The position numbers and the translations under genes are program-made. DNA of 64,000 nucleotides from Echinococcus granulosus (lineage: Eukaryota > Platyhelminthes > Cestoda > Cyclophyllidea > Taeniidae). Location: NCBI RefSeq assembly GCF_000524195.1, contig NW_020170396.1, positions 812,127 to 876,126 of the forward strand. The letters are read 5' to 3'. Below are positions 37,725-51,420 of this stretch, one piece after another (the first letter of the stretch is position 1; each line of letters starts with the position of its first letter). The notes under the pieces are model-generated. The model saw only the letters and a program-made list of their open reading frames with translations. It was not told where the DNA came from and searched no databases.

Positions 37725-40700
37725 ATGTCTGGTATTAGGCAGAGCAAGTTTAAGCATGTTTTTGGAAAACCTTTAAAACGAGATGAGTGCTATGATTGCA
37801 TTCCAATTACGAGAAGCACGCATGATACGTCATTTTGTGCAGTTAATCCCAAGTATCTTGCAATTATTACTGAATCCAGTGGTGGTGGTGGATTTACTGT
37901 GATTCCAATCAAACAGGTTAGCCTTTAATTACCTTTTTACTTACACAACAACTTGGTTGAACATTTTTTTTCTCCGTTTCAACAGGATTTTTGTTTGCTA
38001 GAAGGTTTTAATGTTAGGCAGGTTCTTTTAACTGGTATTTATGACATTTCAGCAATTGAACCGATTATTCTTAATCATAGGTGGGTCGCATGCCAAGTGT
38101 TTTGCCCATGGTTGCCGGCCATACTTCCGCTGTGCTTGATATTCAGTGGTGTCCCCACAACAATGACGTCATTGCAAGTGCCTCTGATGACTGCACTGTT
38201 AAAGTATGGGAGATTCCTGAGGGTGGCATAGGAAAAGAACCCTTAACGGAGTCGATTGCTACCTTGATAGGGCATCAACGACGTGTATACCTTGTTGTTT
38301 GGCATCCTACAGCACAGGGTGTGATCGCTTCTTCTAGTAAGTCCGTATCCTATTGTAAGATTCAAACAATTCGAATTGGCTTCGAGTACTTTGGTAATCA
38401 AATGCAAAAGCGAGAGCCAGTGCGATTGTGCGCATGTTTGGATGTTCTGGATTTTTGCTTCTTCTACTATCGTTTAGCTTTCTTATCATGCACTGGCACT
38501 CGAGTTTAGTGTGCTTTGCCACATGGGTTATTATTCCATTCTAATAACTTAATTAAAAACTCTATTTTGCAACTCAAGGTGCTGATAACATGACCATCTT
38601 ATGGGATTCGGTAGCTCAATCTCAACTCATAGCTGTCGAATTCCCCAACCTTGTCACTTGTCTTAGCTTTAACTACAATGGTTCAAAGTTGGCGGCATGC
38701 TGCAAGGATGGAATAACACGCATAATGGATCCGAGAACTGGAAGGTTCACCGAAGTGAGTCCAACTGTTGCTCTCTAGTACCGCATACAAATAGCAGAGA
38801 TTGTGCTTGGCAATGACCATAGACCCAGGTGACCCTGCTTTCATCACTTACCTGGTAATTCTCTTCATAGTAAAAATTATGTCAACGCCGCTTTTCGCCA
38901 CTTTAACTTCGCGCAGAGGGTAGAAGTTACATCACACTTTTATTTGCTCTTGCTTTCCCATCAAAGAGTTTTTCGCCTTGAGAATGTTTTGCTTGTAAGA
39001 GTCTGTTGTCCATTAGAAATCGTGATTTTAACTGAATCCCGCGTCATTTCATCCCACCTACACGAGCACGCACGGTATTTTTTTCGAAATCCTGGTACAG
39101 GCGCGCGCGTATGTCACTGGTAAGTTAAGCAACAAACAAGCACACAGTGAGTAAGCGGTCTTACCGTCCACCGAATTCCTACAGACTGCCCAGCCAGTCG
39201 ACCAGTGTGACTCAATCACCCTTCCCCTTCTTTGTTTAAGACGATGTGGAGGATAAAAAGCTCAGTTCCATCCTGCCCTAGTTATCGCCTTCCCTTTTGC
39301 GTAAGCAGTGAGGCTCAAACATTCTCCCTCAAGGTCGTGCTGCTTTATGCAAAACGGTAACGCACTTAACGGTTTTCACTAATCCTAGTGAGAGGTAGGA
39401 TTTACTCTAATCGGGTATACATCCACGGCTTTTGCAATAGGCTTGCTGAGTGTAATGTGTCCTTTTTCCAACCTAGACGGGCACCTGCCACGAGGGTAAG
39501 AAGCCGCAGATGTGCGTCTTCGTGGAAGGCGATCGTCTCTTCACTACAGGCTTTTCGAAGATGAGTGAGCGTCAGTTGGCTCTTTGGGACTCGAGTGACC
39601 TGAGTAAATGTCTCTGGCGTGAGGAGCTCGACATCACCAACGGTGTCCTTTTTCCCTTCTATGACATTGACACGCACCTCATATTTGTCTGCGGTAAGGT
39701 AAGATCACTGATACTGTTCCGACTTTTCGAGTAAACACACGTGGTAGTTAAGGAGAGAATTTTTTACAGCACTGAGTTAGACGGCTGACTTCATCAATCC
39801 TTCACTGAACGCCACCACGGCCACTCTGAGTCCTACTTAGCTTAATGCTATCAAGTCAAAAATGTGCAGGCCAAGCATTAAAATTTGCTTTCCTGAATGT
39901 GTTGCCCATCTATCAGGTCACTCAATTCCAAACATCGCTTAGTGGGCGGGTCTGGGGAGCATTTAACCAGTATCCAGTAAGTTATTTAGTTGTTTTACAG
40001 AGTCCCAAAGTTTGGCAGCCAGGCAATGGTGGGAGGTTTGTTTATGCCTTACGCTTGAGTAGATAATGCATTGTGCCTATCTGAGCACAGAGCTAAAACT
40101 GTTAAACCACAATCCCCAAAAAAAGAAAACACAAACCTTACTTTCTGTGAGCTTTACTGAGCACTGCATCCTCTGTTCACATTGTGTTAGGCTAGGCTAA
40201 ATCAAAGTACAGCAGTGTGCTGTAAGTGGTTTCGACGTGGTGCTGCCGCTTAGTAGAGAGAGCAAGGTCGTGTTTTTCACTTTCGTTCTGAAATGGACTC
40301 ATGTAAACTGTACACATGCACGCACATCCAGTGTTACATGTGTTCTGCGGCTTTTTTCACTAGACAACGATCGATTTTGGTGTGCTATGCTGTGTAGCCG
40401 AGCGAATGTTCCTTTTGATTGGGAGTGTGTATGCTCTCCACATGTGTTTGTGCTGGAGTACATCACATAGATTTTAAGCCTTCCCCTCCTTCCACTTGCA
40501 TTATGCGATGAAAAAGTACGAGCGTCTTAACGTTATATGTGTAAATCCTCATACCACGCCAGCACAACCGCACACTTGCCACTTCAATTTTATCTAAACA
40601 CCTCTTTGTGTCAGTCAGCACGCATGTCGTTATTTATAGCAACCCCTTTCTCTCTGAGTCACACTAGACATTGTGCTTGCTTTACACTTCATTACTCTTG

Positions 40701-43700
40701 GCCGTGGCATTAGCATTCGCCATAACTCCTGAAACACTGTTTAACAGTTTCTACTCAGTGGTCTCATTCGGTACCTCTGATTCCTTCGATTCATTATTAA
40801 GGTAATTAGTACAATGCATAGTCAAACTGACTGGTTATCACGTTTATAATCAGACCTAGTTATCCTTGCTACTGTGGTGCATTTCCATTGATGGTAGTGT
40901 TGGTAATTACTCCACTTTGTTAGTAACTCCTTGAAGTTAACCAAATGATTTATTTTGGTTGTTAATCAAAGAACAGTCGTTGGAAGTCTAACCTTAGCAG
41001 TTATACCACTTTGTGAACAAAATATGTCCTTGTGGTGTGTCATGGCTTGGCTTAAAAGATCAGACGCCTCATATCCCTGTGCCCCAAATTATCAGCATTT
41101 CTGAGTCAAATTCAAAAAGGAAAACAAGAATACCCTTTTACTGTGTCTCACTTTACTGGAATATTTAACTAATAGGGTTTCAGGTTTTATAAGTACATGA
41201 TTTACTGTTATCTTTCTCATTTACATGATTCGGTCTCTACGGTGTTATTCCACTTGATTGAATGTCTGGTCTGGCAAAGACACCACGAGGTGATATAATA
41301 TAAACCCGTAATTGCAACCTTTGTACACCCATTCCATTACCCTAACGCTAGACTCATTGTACATATTTAGAGTCTGCATATTAGTATGAAAATCTTACCC
41401 TTCATAGTCGGAGTGAGCTGTGTATTTCGAATGGTGAGTAGGGGGACAACGTAGACCTGGCTACAGCACTCTTATTTTTTGGACTATAGGGCGACAGTTC
41501 AGTGCGGTACTTTGAATACTCTCCGCATGATAACCAGGTGTACTACCTGAGTCGCTACGACAGCACCGATCCACAACGCGGTTTCGCCTTCATGCCCAAA
41601 CTGGGACTCAACGTGGCGATCTGTGAAATCGCTCGCATGTACAAGCTGCACAACAAGAATTGGTGCGAGGTCATCCCCTTCACGGTGCCCCGTAAGTCGG
41701 GTCTCTTCCAGGAGGACCTCTACCCCGACACCGTTGCTCCCGTCTCCTCTATCTCCTGCGATGCCTGGTTCCATGGCCAGGACGCCGATCCTATCAAGGT
41801 AGGCACCTTTTTTTAACAGCGTGGAGTAGGGTCGGGGGGATTCGTGCGAAGTGTGCTCAAGTCGAACGAGGATTTCGAAGTTTACGCGCTTAGAAAGGGA
41901 TACTACCACAATGGTAATAAACAAATAACAGGACGTTAGCGCATCGCATTGCTGGCACTCTGCCCGCTTTTCGCGGCCCAAGCCACTCCATAAACCCTCA
42001 GTCAAGATGGTAGGCAGCAGTGGTAACGAGTACGTGCATGAATCGGGATGTAATGAACGACTTTCTTGCAAAGACATGAAACCTGTGGATGTGCACACCT
42101 ATGGAAGCACAGTACAGTGATGAGACTCTCGGCTGCTCAACAATAAGCCATTTGGACGGTCCACGTCTTCGCCAGGCAGACCCGTGGAAATTCATTCATC
42201 GTATAGAACTTCAATATTCCTGACTGCCTGATCGATGCATAACCTGTCGTGAAACCCTACAAGAGGCTAGTATCTCCATGAGAACGGGGAACAGAATTAT
42301 TCACGAACTCTTAGAATTTCCAAGTTGGCCCATCCTGAGTGTCCTAGCATTGCTCAGCCACATTGACGAATGTTTCTGCGTCCAGGTTCCCGTTAAAGGT
42401 TGGAATAAGTGTATAAACACAACAGGAGGCTGCTTGGGAAACAAACGCGGTTTCTGCTCCTTGAAGTTTGTCTTTTATACTATTGAAGGCGAGACGCGAC
42501 GATAGCAGTACCTTAAGCTTACACTTGCGTCCTGCATACCCTGAGTCTTGTTGAGCGGAGTGAATTGCAGTTCCACCCAATTCGCATTGGCCAGCTGTCA
42601 ACAAATGATGATTGACAGGCCATGTGAGATGCAAGTGCGAAGCTTTCCGCCTCTATCAATATACCTTAAATTCCGCATTAAGGCCGACTGTGGCTCGCAC
42701 TCATGCCATCACGGTTATTCTGGAAAATAGGACGTCTAGGGGATTGAAAACTTGCTTTCTTTGCACCTTCACATTTTTATTTAAAGCGAGTGAGAACAGG
42801 TAACATGCATTTCAAAGGTTTTTGAAAACAATCTAAACTTAAGCCTCTTTCCCTGTAGATTTCCGTCAAGGAGGCGGGCAATATTCCAAAATCAGGTTCT
42901 GCATTGCAACCACAACCACCCTCCAGATCTGTGGTGAGTTATACAGGTGCCATTGCTACTATCAGTCACTAGATTCTTGGAATTCTTTCTTTGTGTGCGC
43001 CTTTTTGAGGTCACTCGGTCATTTGCATAGTAGTAGTTAAAAACTAGGGGGAATTGTTGGCACTCCCACGCTTGATGCGCTGTCTGTTGAGGGTACACAG
43101 AAGGTGAGTATGCCTTACAGCGGTTAGTACAAAGAGAAGTGCCAACTCAGTCGTAGTAGGTTTTCTCTCGTTATGTTTACCGCGACAATGCAGGTTCCGG
43201 TAAGTTTTCCCTTCCTATTCATCACACATGTCGTCCAAACTGAATGAACTAAGCAGTCGCCATTTACATCTTGCTTCATGTCCACCTCATAACGACCTTC
43301 GGCTGACGTGAACCGTAAGCGTCTGTAGTCATCCAAATAGGGCTCTCAGTATATTTCCCCCCGAATTGCATTCTAGTAGCCTACTTTCCCTGCACTCTGT
43401 TCGTACCCTCATGCCCACGTCTTAGGGAGGTTGAAGTTTTACGGCAAGGTAGAATCAAGACTGCTTTTTCATGCACTTGTCTTGCGTAGAGTCAAGTGAT
43501 CCACTTTCGTGTAATTTCATGGGCGGGTTTGCAAAACCTTCATGTATTCCTACTTTTGTTTTGGGACGAGAGTCAGCCATGCTTCCTATTTGCGGTCTTT
43601 TTTCTGTTTTAAGTAATGGAAGCTAAATAATTGCACTATTTTGCTATTTATACGTTGGTCATGACGTGAAATTAGAAGTCGGTGTCTTAGATAATGTCAA

Positions 43701-44706
43701 CCAATACCTCGATCGTTAATGCCTCACTGTAGAGGTGGTAGATGCTCCTACTGTCTGCCTATGCAAGCGCATTTCACCTGTTTGATGTTACGGTTGATGA
43801 AGCACTAGTGGGGTGATCAACCACATGCCTTAAGGCGTGCGCTTTGTGCAATCACCCTTCACCTTTGTAACGATTGAACTTAAGAGGCGATGGGCCACAC
43901 CAATGCCTCACCGCACCGCTTCAACCAAGAGGTCTTTTGATCGGTGGAACACTACGTCCATTATCTAGGAGGATGATGGGCACACGACGTCCTTTCTTTT
44001 CTGCCAATGAATTCCCCGTGCTCACAGTGGATAATATACACCGGTTAGGTAAAGTAAACTATGTATATTCTCGAACTCGTCATTCTACGCATCAAAGCAA
44101 TAAATTTTAGGTGACAATTCTATCTTCCTGTACGAACCTCTCATTCTTATCAAGGGAACTCTTGGTCACCCAAACAATGTGCTCAATTACTACCCCCATA
44201 TCACCAGTAGCCTTCCCTACGCGAATCTCTTTATGGCAGCTATAACTATTTACGAAGTAATCAGTCGTAATTCTTGCGCCTCGACGCTGCAGGTAGACAC
44301 AGCCGTTTGCCCTCCCGTCTCATGACGGGGATAGATGTTATAATGATTAGAACCAATGATATCACCATGCAGAAAGTACCAAAGCCCTCCTTTGGATTAC
44401 ACACTGCTTCTGTAGTCTGCGACAGGTTCTTCGGACGCTGCGAGAGCGCCGCATCATGCACCTCCAGTGGCCTCGGAAAGTCGCGGTAGTCACCACAGCG
44501 ACCACCCTTCCTCGTCCGACCAAAACCATGCTCCCCTGATGTGCGCGGAGATGATGGGGGAGATGACCCGCGTGGTGGACAAACTGTCTGACCAAGTGAA
44601 ACGGTTGGAGCACCGGGTGCGATGCCTGGAGGAGAAGTACGAAAAGGGCGACGATGACAGCTTTAGCACCAGCAAATCCAGCATCTCCAGATCCAGTAGC
44701 CATTAG
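37725..44706 (+). CDS. CORO: Coronin, short (type I) form
   Basis: Actin-regulating WD40 protein that links F-actin, Arp2/3 and cofilin at the cell cortex. Seven exons: 37725-37916, 38081-38336, 38579-38754, 39477-39698, 41490-41798, 42859-42933 and 44416-44706; phases fit, 1521 bases, 506 residues. The N-terminal signature [10 protein letters not shown] is followed by [10 protein letters not shown] and the propeller: [90 protein letters not shown]. The conserved coronin extension follows ([38 protein letters not shown]). A Pro/Ser/His linker leads to a C-terminal coiled coil ([20 protein letters not shown]) and a Ser-rich end. The position equal to Arg30 of mammalian Coronin 1B is Pro27 here. 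ATTAAA at 44885-44890 is a likely poly(A) signal. Confidence 0.95.
39699..41489 (+). other. Intron 4 of coronin
   Basis: A 1.8-kb AT-rich intron between the exon ending FVCGK and the exon beginning GDSSVRYFE. Donor gtaagatc, acceptor ggactatag. No further exon recognised. Confidence 0.8.
42934..44415 (+). other. Intron 6 of coronin
   Basis: A 1.5-kb intron between the Pro/Gln-rich linker exon and the coiled-coil exon. Joining 42933 to 44416 is phase 0 and gives [15 protein letters not shown]. One further linker exon could be hidden here, since this part of coronin is not conserved. Confidence 0.65.
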
Positions 44707-44884
44707 CCTATCTGATAATACGAGGTTGTGGCACGCACCCACTTCGGCAACACTGCCTCCTCCTCATCCTCCTTCCTGCTGCAGCAAACCTCTTGTCCAT
44801 TATCTGTCCTCGCTTGCGCGCATGTACTCTTTTATTACCTCCTTCTTTTTTCTCTTTCATTCCTAATCTCGATGATCCTAAACG

Positions 44885-44890
44885 ATTAAA
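44885..44890 (+). terminator. Candidate coronin polyadenylation signal
   Basis: ATTAAA about 180 bases after the coronin stop, in an AT-rich context; the common variant of AATAAA. Confidence 0.4.
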
Positions 44891-47800
44891 TTTATATTAA
44901 TACTGTTGCCGCACCTGGATACACTGCTCTAGAGTTGTGAGGTGAAGTGGTTGCGATGCGGTATAGGGCGTGTTCTCAAGGTGCAGCGTGTCTGTCAATT
45001 AGGGGGTGTAAATGTCTGTTTTCAGGTCTGCAGGTCTACGACTTGTGTGGCATTGCCAAGCATCCCCAATTCCCACTGCAACGCTGTGGCAGTTAAAAGG
45101 ATTTATACCGTTCGTTTAATTTTGATGCGACTTGGGTGATTCGATAGGTGTAGACTTTTCCGGAAGTGGGCTAGCACGCCTTTGCGAACGCTAAGTAGCT
45201 TAGATCCTGTTTGCGACAATTTGCCTACTGATTATAAGTAAGTAGTAAACCAGGTCTGTTGCTTTGCCTCCGTGGCGATCTTGATCGGTACTCCATCTTG
45301 CCTGATAACATTCGAAAGCTCCGGTCTTCTACTAATCCTATTTACTGATTAAAAATGCTTGATTGTGGGTAAGTGGCTACGACACTGGGATCTCAGCAAA
45401 CTGCTCAGCGTTGGATTGTGAATGGGGATTATCAGGCGTGGAGGTGTGAGTCACCAAAATAAGGCACTAAGTGTGAACTACTTGGCAGTAAACATATTTT
45501 TCAAAACCGATATAAGGTGTCTTTTTTGCGTGGTCTCTTTTCCAAAACCAGTGAATTGAATACACGGGAAAAGTGTGGGCACTACCGTTAAATGAAGGGG
45601 GTGAAATTGACGCAGAAGCGCGTAAATGCCGCCATTTTGGTCTTCCTAGTCGATTTTGAAGTTGCCAGTTTCTTCTGCTTTTGTGTTCTTTCAAAGGTCA
45701 CCAGCTCTTGAGGTGTAGAATAACTTTTGGTGTCTTGCAGAACTTTAGGAGTTTAGGCTTTGTGGTCTATTTCCGCCTTTTACAGAATCGCTCTCTTGGG
45801 TCCTCAGCGGTGGGGAGGGGGAAGGCGGTAAATTGGCTGTAGGTATACATTAGTTTTCCGTTCAGAAATTGACACCAGTTACCATTACTTTTTTGATAAC
45901 TTCAACCGCCGCTTAGCAGCTAAGACCACCATACACCCACCTTACTGGTTTAGGCTCAGCCTAGCCAACTACGGCACGATTTCGCTCAACTATTTGGCAT
46001 GAGCTACTAGAGAAAATGACAGTCATAAATTGAAACATGTGGGTGTTAAATAGCGTGGCTTTCGTGGCGATTGAGTTGGGCAGCTATACCTGTTGAAATG
46101 CACAGTCAAATATAGTAGACCAACCGAAGGTGGGGGCGATTGTACTCTCTTCTCACTAGCCTTCGATGCTGACTTATGCCTACAACACACAGATAATAAC
46201 CGAGAGCAGAGAGGGGCCAGTCACGAAATAACAACTGCCATAAAAACACTTTTATTTAGGAAGCAGGCTCTCATGCCCATTTAAAAGATGGGAGGTACAC
46301 ACCAAGTGGTAGTATGCCGACATGGTTATTTTGCGAGTTGGAGTGACTTTTGTTTCGGAAGTAGGTTGGTCGGTTTGCTACTAGTAGAAGGAGATCATCA
46401 GCAAGAAAGTGGTGCTTCAGTCAACAGACTTGTAATTCCGAAGCAACCTGTCATTTTCGATGCATTTGGAGGCAAAGAGGCAGTTCCATATCTGATGGAG
46501 TCAGGATCCGTTGATTAACTTACATTTTCTGTGGCCATTCGATAAGCTAAAGGGTGCTACTGGTCATCACACGCCGATCAGTCATAGCGTTCCTTGTACT
46601 TAAGTACCACAGATGGCCACACCCATTGTAGATCCATTGAAACATGGACAGGGCGCCAAGAGAATAGAAAGGTACGGTAAACCATGGAGCCCAATGAATA
46701 TTGATGCGAAATAAAGAGAAGCTAATTGAGGTAGAACTGAATCACTCCTCATGTCCTTCGTTTCCTATCACCATTAACGACTGGTACGGCTGTACTCCGC
46801 GATTTTTGCCATCAATGGTTTTGGAAACCACACCCATCGAACGCTTTTTCATTAAACAGCTAGTCATAGACCCTAGTCGATCAACCGCCCGACATGTGAA
46901 GATTTTTGACCTAAAGGACAGATGTTTGCCAATCCGCAATGGCGTAGACTCCAAAGTCATATTGGTTCTTTCTCTGATAAGAGTCTCACTATAAGAACTT
47001 CTGAAGGAGGAAAATTGTTTCCTATGCAGGTTTATTTTAAGCGCCTCCAACCCACGCATCCGCTTGCTCATGGGTTAGTTGGAGGCATTATTCTCATAGT
47101 AGCTTCCTGATAACGCCATAGGACTAAATAAAGAATGCTCGAGGCATTTCCTTAAAATTTACACGAACATTGTCAACTCCTCCTCTAAACAGATAATCGT
47201 TGGATCTCACATTCTCATGCCACATACTTGACCGACACCGTCTATAAGGCATTTTCCTAAAGGGCAAACATGAATGAGAATTAGCGACGGGAAAGGTTCA
47301 CTGCGATATTTCCGGCAAACTACCTGTTCACTGATGCTTATTAATCAGGCCGATCAAGTTAAAATCGCTTTAGTTACTCTGAAGTGAACAAAAAATCACG
47401 AGATTTCCACAAATACTTAGCATTTACACTAACAAGCCCCCATTTCTCAGTTCTGTTGCGTCTCTGAATGCTCATTCATTCTGGAATCCGGTTTTGTGAT
47501 CCAGGCAAAATCCTCCAATCTAACACTCAAAATGCTTGGATTTCAATCCCAACAATGCGATTCCCGATGGTAAGTCTGTAGAAAGGATAGAGTAATTAGT
47601 AATCCTGGCGAAGCATCTACAACAAAGGTAAAGAGAGATGGGGTGGATTACTCAACCTCTGATTAGGAAGGAGGATTCTCGCCTATTTAGCGCTAGGACA
47701 CATTACCATCCATGCGAGCTCGTTGCGCGGAGACACACGATCGTCCGACTGCTGTTGGAATTGCCATGTGAGCTTGTGGATTGTTCAAGAGGGGTGGCGA

Positions 47801-50800
47801 AACTCCCCGTCTGTAAAATCCGTCACTACTGCATGCAGCATCAATTCGTTAGCACAGTTAAAGTCAAAGGGAGCTGTGCTGTGATATAATATTCTGTTTT
47901 GTTATTTTAACTACGCGGACGCTTGAGTCTCCGCAGGTTGTACTTCCACTGCAAAACATGGCCTCTGGGCCATACCGATGGCCTCCCAGCTCCTCTCAGC
48001 ACCGCTAATGTGTTATTCAACGTTCCTTTAGCTTGCTAAAACTCAGAGTCAGAGTCTCACAATTTACTATCTCGATATTTTCCTGTACATTGTATTAGCT
48101 TAAATCGAATTTATTTCAAAGTATCTCACTGCGATTTTTCAGTCGGATTTTTCCTAATGCTAGCTCTAAAAAGGCGTTTTAATGCTAACAGCGTCTGGCA
48201 AAAACGCAGGCATTTGGAAACTCTGTTACCAGTCCTCGTGCTAATGGTGTACAGCGTGGACACCAACTTATTTGAATACACCTAAATGAAGCCTTTCTTA
48301 CGGATTTGTGTAAGCTGGACAGGAGGCCGTCCGACTCCACTTGCTATGTCATTCAAATAAAAGCACTTTGAACATTTGTCAAGTTCCAGGAAGTCATCGA
48401 GAAGTTTTCATGTGGCTACTTAATGATCCCTCCCGGCAAATTCTAATTCATGTATCGAAATCCTCACTTATTATGAACCTCAAATCCTCTTTTTATCCCA
48501 CCCTGAGGGAGCCACGCTGATTGATAAGATTGGGATTTGGTAACCCACTCTTTAACCTCTAAGCCTCTTAACTTCCGCTGCAAGTTAAATGATAAAGAGT
48601 TTGTCTCAAGTAGACTGCAGAAACCCTCCAACAGACCGCACTGCCGAGGTTTATAATGGCACAACGCTACAGGCCCACACTGAGTTAATGGTAGCCCACG
48701 CCGTCAATAAGTTGTGAGCATCAAAATCGTTGATGTTAACTGACAGGCGGGAGGTTTTTATGGGTCTTCTTACAATTGGAGTCGAGGGGACGTGAAGGCA
48801 GACTACACAACAGGTACCTCCAACCCATTTCCGAATTGTGTGCACGCTGAATCTGAGTTTCAGTCACAGTCAAATTATCCAATCAATCCATACTTCAGAG
48901 CATCAAATCAACCAGAAATATTCTACACTTGCTGCCTACCGTTCACAGTCACATGTAGTGAGACTGTGCTCGTAACGTCCTAGGAACTGCGGCCCTCGCG
49001 ACGGACGGCTGGGGTCTAGTCAAGCTTGGCGTATCGACTGCTTGGTCTCCCTTAGCCCTCATGCCAAAATGGAAATGAGGTAAATTCACGCAAGAATGAT
49101 GACGACTCAACTGTCACATGCTGCGTGCCTGAGACTGTTTTGACAAGCACCTAGTTGGTTGCTTGTGGACTTGGTTCACTTGAGGTGCCACAGGGCCATG
49201 CACTCATGTCTAAGCCCTAGAAGTTAGCTTTTTTGTCTCTCCGTTGTGCACTTTTCTCTGGCGTGGTGCAATGCTCTGCTATGCTCCTTCGACTAATCCT
49301 CGGCTGGAGTAATTTATAGCCTCCGCTTAACTGTGGAATCCACTCCATTTTTCAAGAGTAGAACCAAAAACCTAATATGGTTTAACACAGTATAGCAATG
49401 TAACGGAGTTAAAACGTGCTGCTAATGCATTCACCTCCGGCTAAACGTTCTTTTCGGTTTTCTAGAGCTTTTTATTCTTACAGACAACCATCGTACTCTC
49501 TGAAAAGCGCGCCCTTACTCGCTGCACTCTGATTGGCTGCCAGTATACCAGCAGTCACCTTAAACCCAAGGTCAATCCATTACTAATAACTATGCATGGC
49601 CAAGCCGACCCAGTGACCCAGGCTCAGACGCATTCGCTGACTCACCCTGCAGCAGTCGTCACCAGTCGGCATTTAAGCTTGTACACCCACGTCACATCGC
49701 CGTGTTGACTTACCCGCGTTAGTTCATTAAGACGTCTGCCCTAACGTCTTTGCGCATTAGTCGCCTGAATGCTTGCCTTTACACGGGATGCAAGCCACAC
49801 GGCGAACATAGAGAAACTCCAGATCATAACAGGTGGCGACCAGTTTATGACAGAATGAATCCACCGACGGTAGGTGCACCGACGGGAATTCTTCAACTTT
49901 CAATTAATTGACAGCCTCTGATACAGGTTGTGTTAATTGCAGCCGATTGTCAACTCGGAGGGGAGGGGCTTAATTTCGCCCTAAATTCTTGCGACTCTTA
50001 TAAGTCCCTGACTGACAAGCGGGAAGAGTGGAAATTCAGTCAGTCGGTGCTCTCTGAAATTACCTGCCTCATTACCCTGAATTACCAGTTCTTGGCATAG
50101 TGAATCGCAGGATGTGCTGAACACAGTGTCGAACGGAACTAATTGATAAATTGCCTATGCAAAACTAGGGAAATCATTTGTGACTAACTCCACGTCTTCT
50201 GGCCAGCGGTATCAACACTCGTTGGAAATGTCACACCCACTCGCGTCGCGTGATGTGGTGAATGGCGGAGTCACGTGATTGGAGTCGGCTGAACCCATGG
50301 GAGTGGGGATGTCACCGTTGCCCTTCTCCGTCATTTGACGCACGCATCCACTCAAGCATATGCCACATGTCAGCTTTTTTTGGCACTAGTCTACTCCTAC
50401 ATCCGTGTGCGCCTTGTGAGGTGGCTGAAAGGCTTGGGATTGGGCGAATAGGCGCATACGTTAGGGCTAAAGAGTCCAACATCCTAGATGTCCGAAATGA
50501 ATCAAAACGGCTCATAAGATAAATTCCACCCCACTAAGCAGTGGCAAACTTATTCAAAACCCTGCTATAAATGACGGATAAGTCTTTTTTCTTAATTGGA
50601 TTACATAATTGAGATACAAGAGCACCAATAGTGGGGTCGAATACGCGATTTGTTTTCCGGGGACTTGAAGGTGATCTTATCAAACTTGGTATCAACTAGA
50701 TGACTGACCTCTTTGAAAAAGTGAACATTCTAGCCGGTATTTTTCTACAACCTTCTTCTTGAATGCAAAAAGGTGATTAATGCTAGCGCATTTTCCCATG

Positions 50801-51369
50801 ACCGATAACAAACCCCTAATTCTTGTCTTAAACTAGAAAATGAACTCAGGAGGAATTTTAGTTGTTTGCACTAACTAAGTGTGGAGCTCTGATCCAGTTA
50901 GGCAGACATACGCTAATGACGAAGGTTAGAACACCCACACCGAAAAGACGAAATATGAAAGCATAGTTAGCCACTCATGGGAAATATTTAAGGGAGACTT
51001 CGAAAAGTTGAAAAAAATAAAGACTCTTTTTCCTAGGGTAAATACTCCATTTTCAATCATTACCACCATGGATGCAAAAAGATGTGCATGATCCACATAA
51101 TAGTCACCTGATTGAGTAAATTTAGAAGGAAATGTTTTAAACAATGATTCGTTTTCAAGCCTCTTTACGCCTAAATTCTCTACCAGCATGTGGATATTGA
51201 ACTACGGAAATGTATTTTAATATTCAGCACAATTCTGCTGTGAAATAGCCGTGATGGAGGTGCAAGAGAAATAAAAAACGGACATCTTGTGGATTGGATC
51301 AGCATCGAGCTTCGAACATACATACCTTCACCAGAGTGCCAAGGTCAAGCGGCTCTGATTGGTCCCGCT

Positions 51370-51420
51370 TATCACACGCGCACACACGCACACACAATGT
51401 GCATACACACACACACACCC
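51370..51420. repeat. CA-rich microsatellite
   Basis: Interrupted (CA)n with CG and TG interruptions, in the gene-poor interval. Confidence 0.8.

Noticed and set aside
46742..47071. 109-codon minus-strand frame
   Set aside because: Overlaps an equally long plus-strand frame, no recognisable domain, no splice context.
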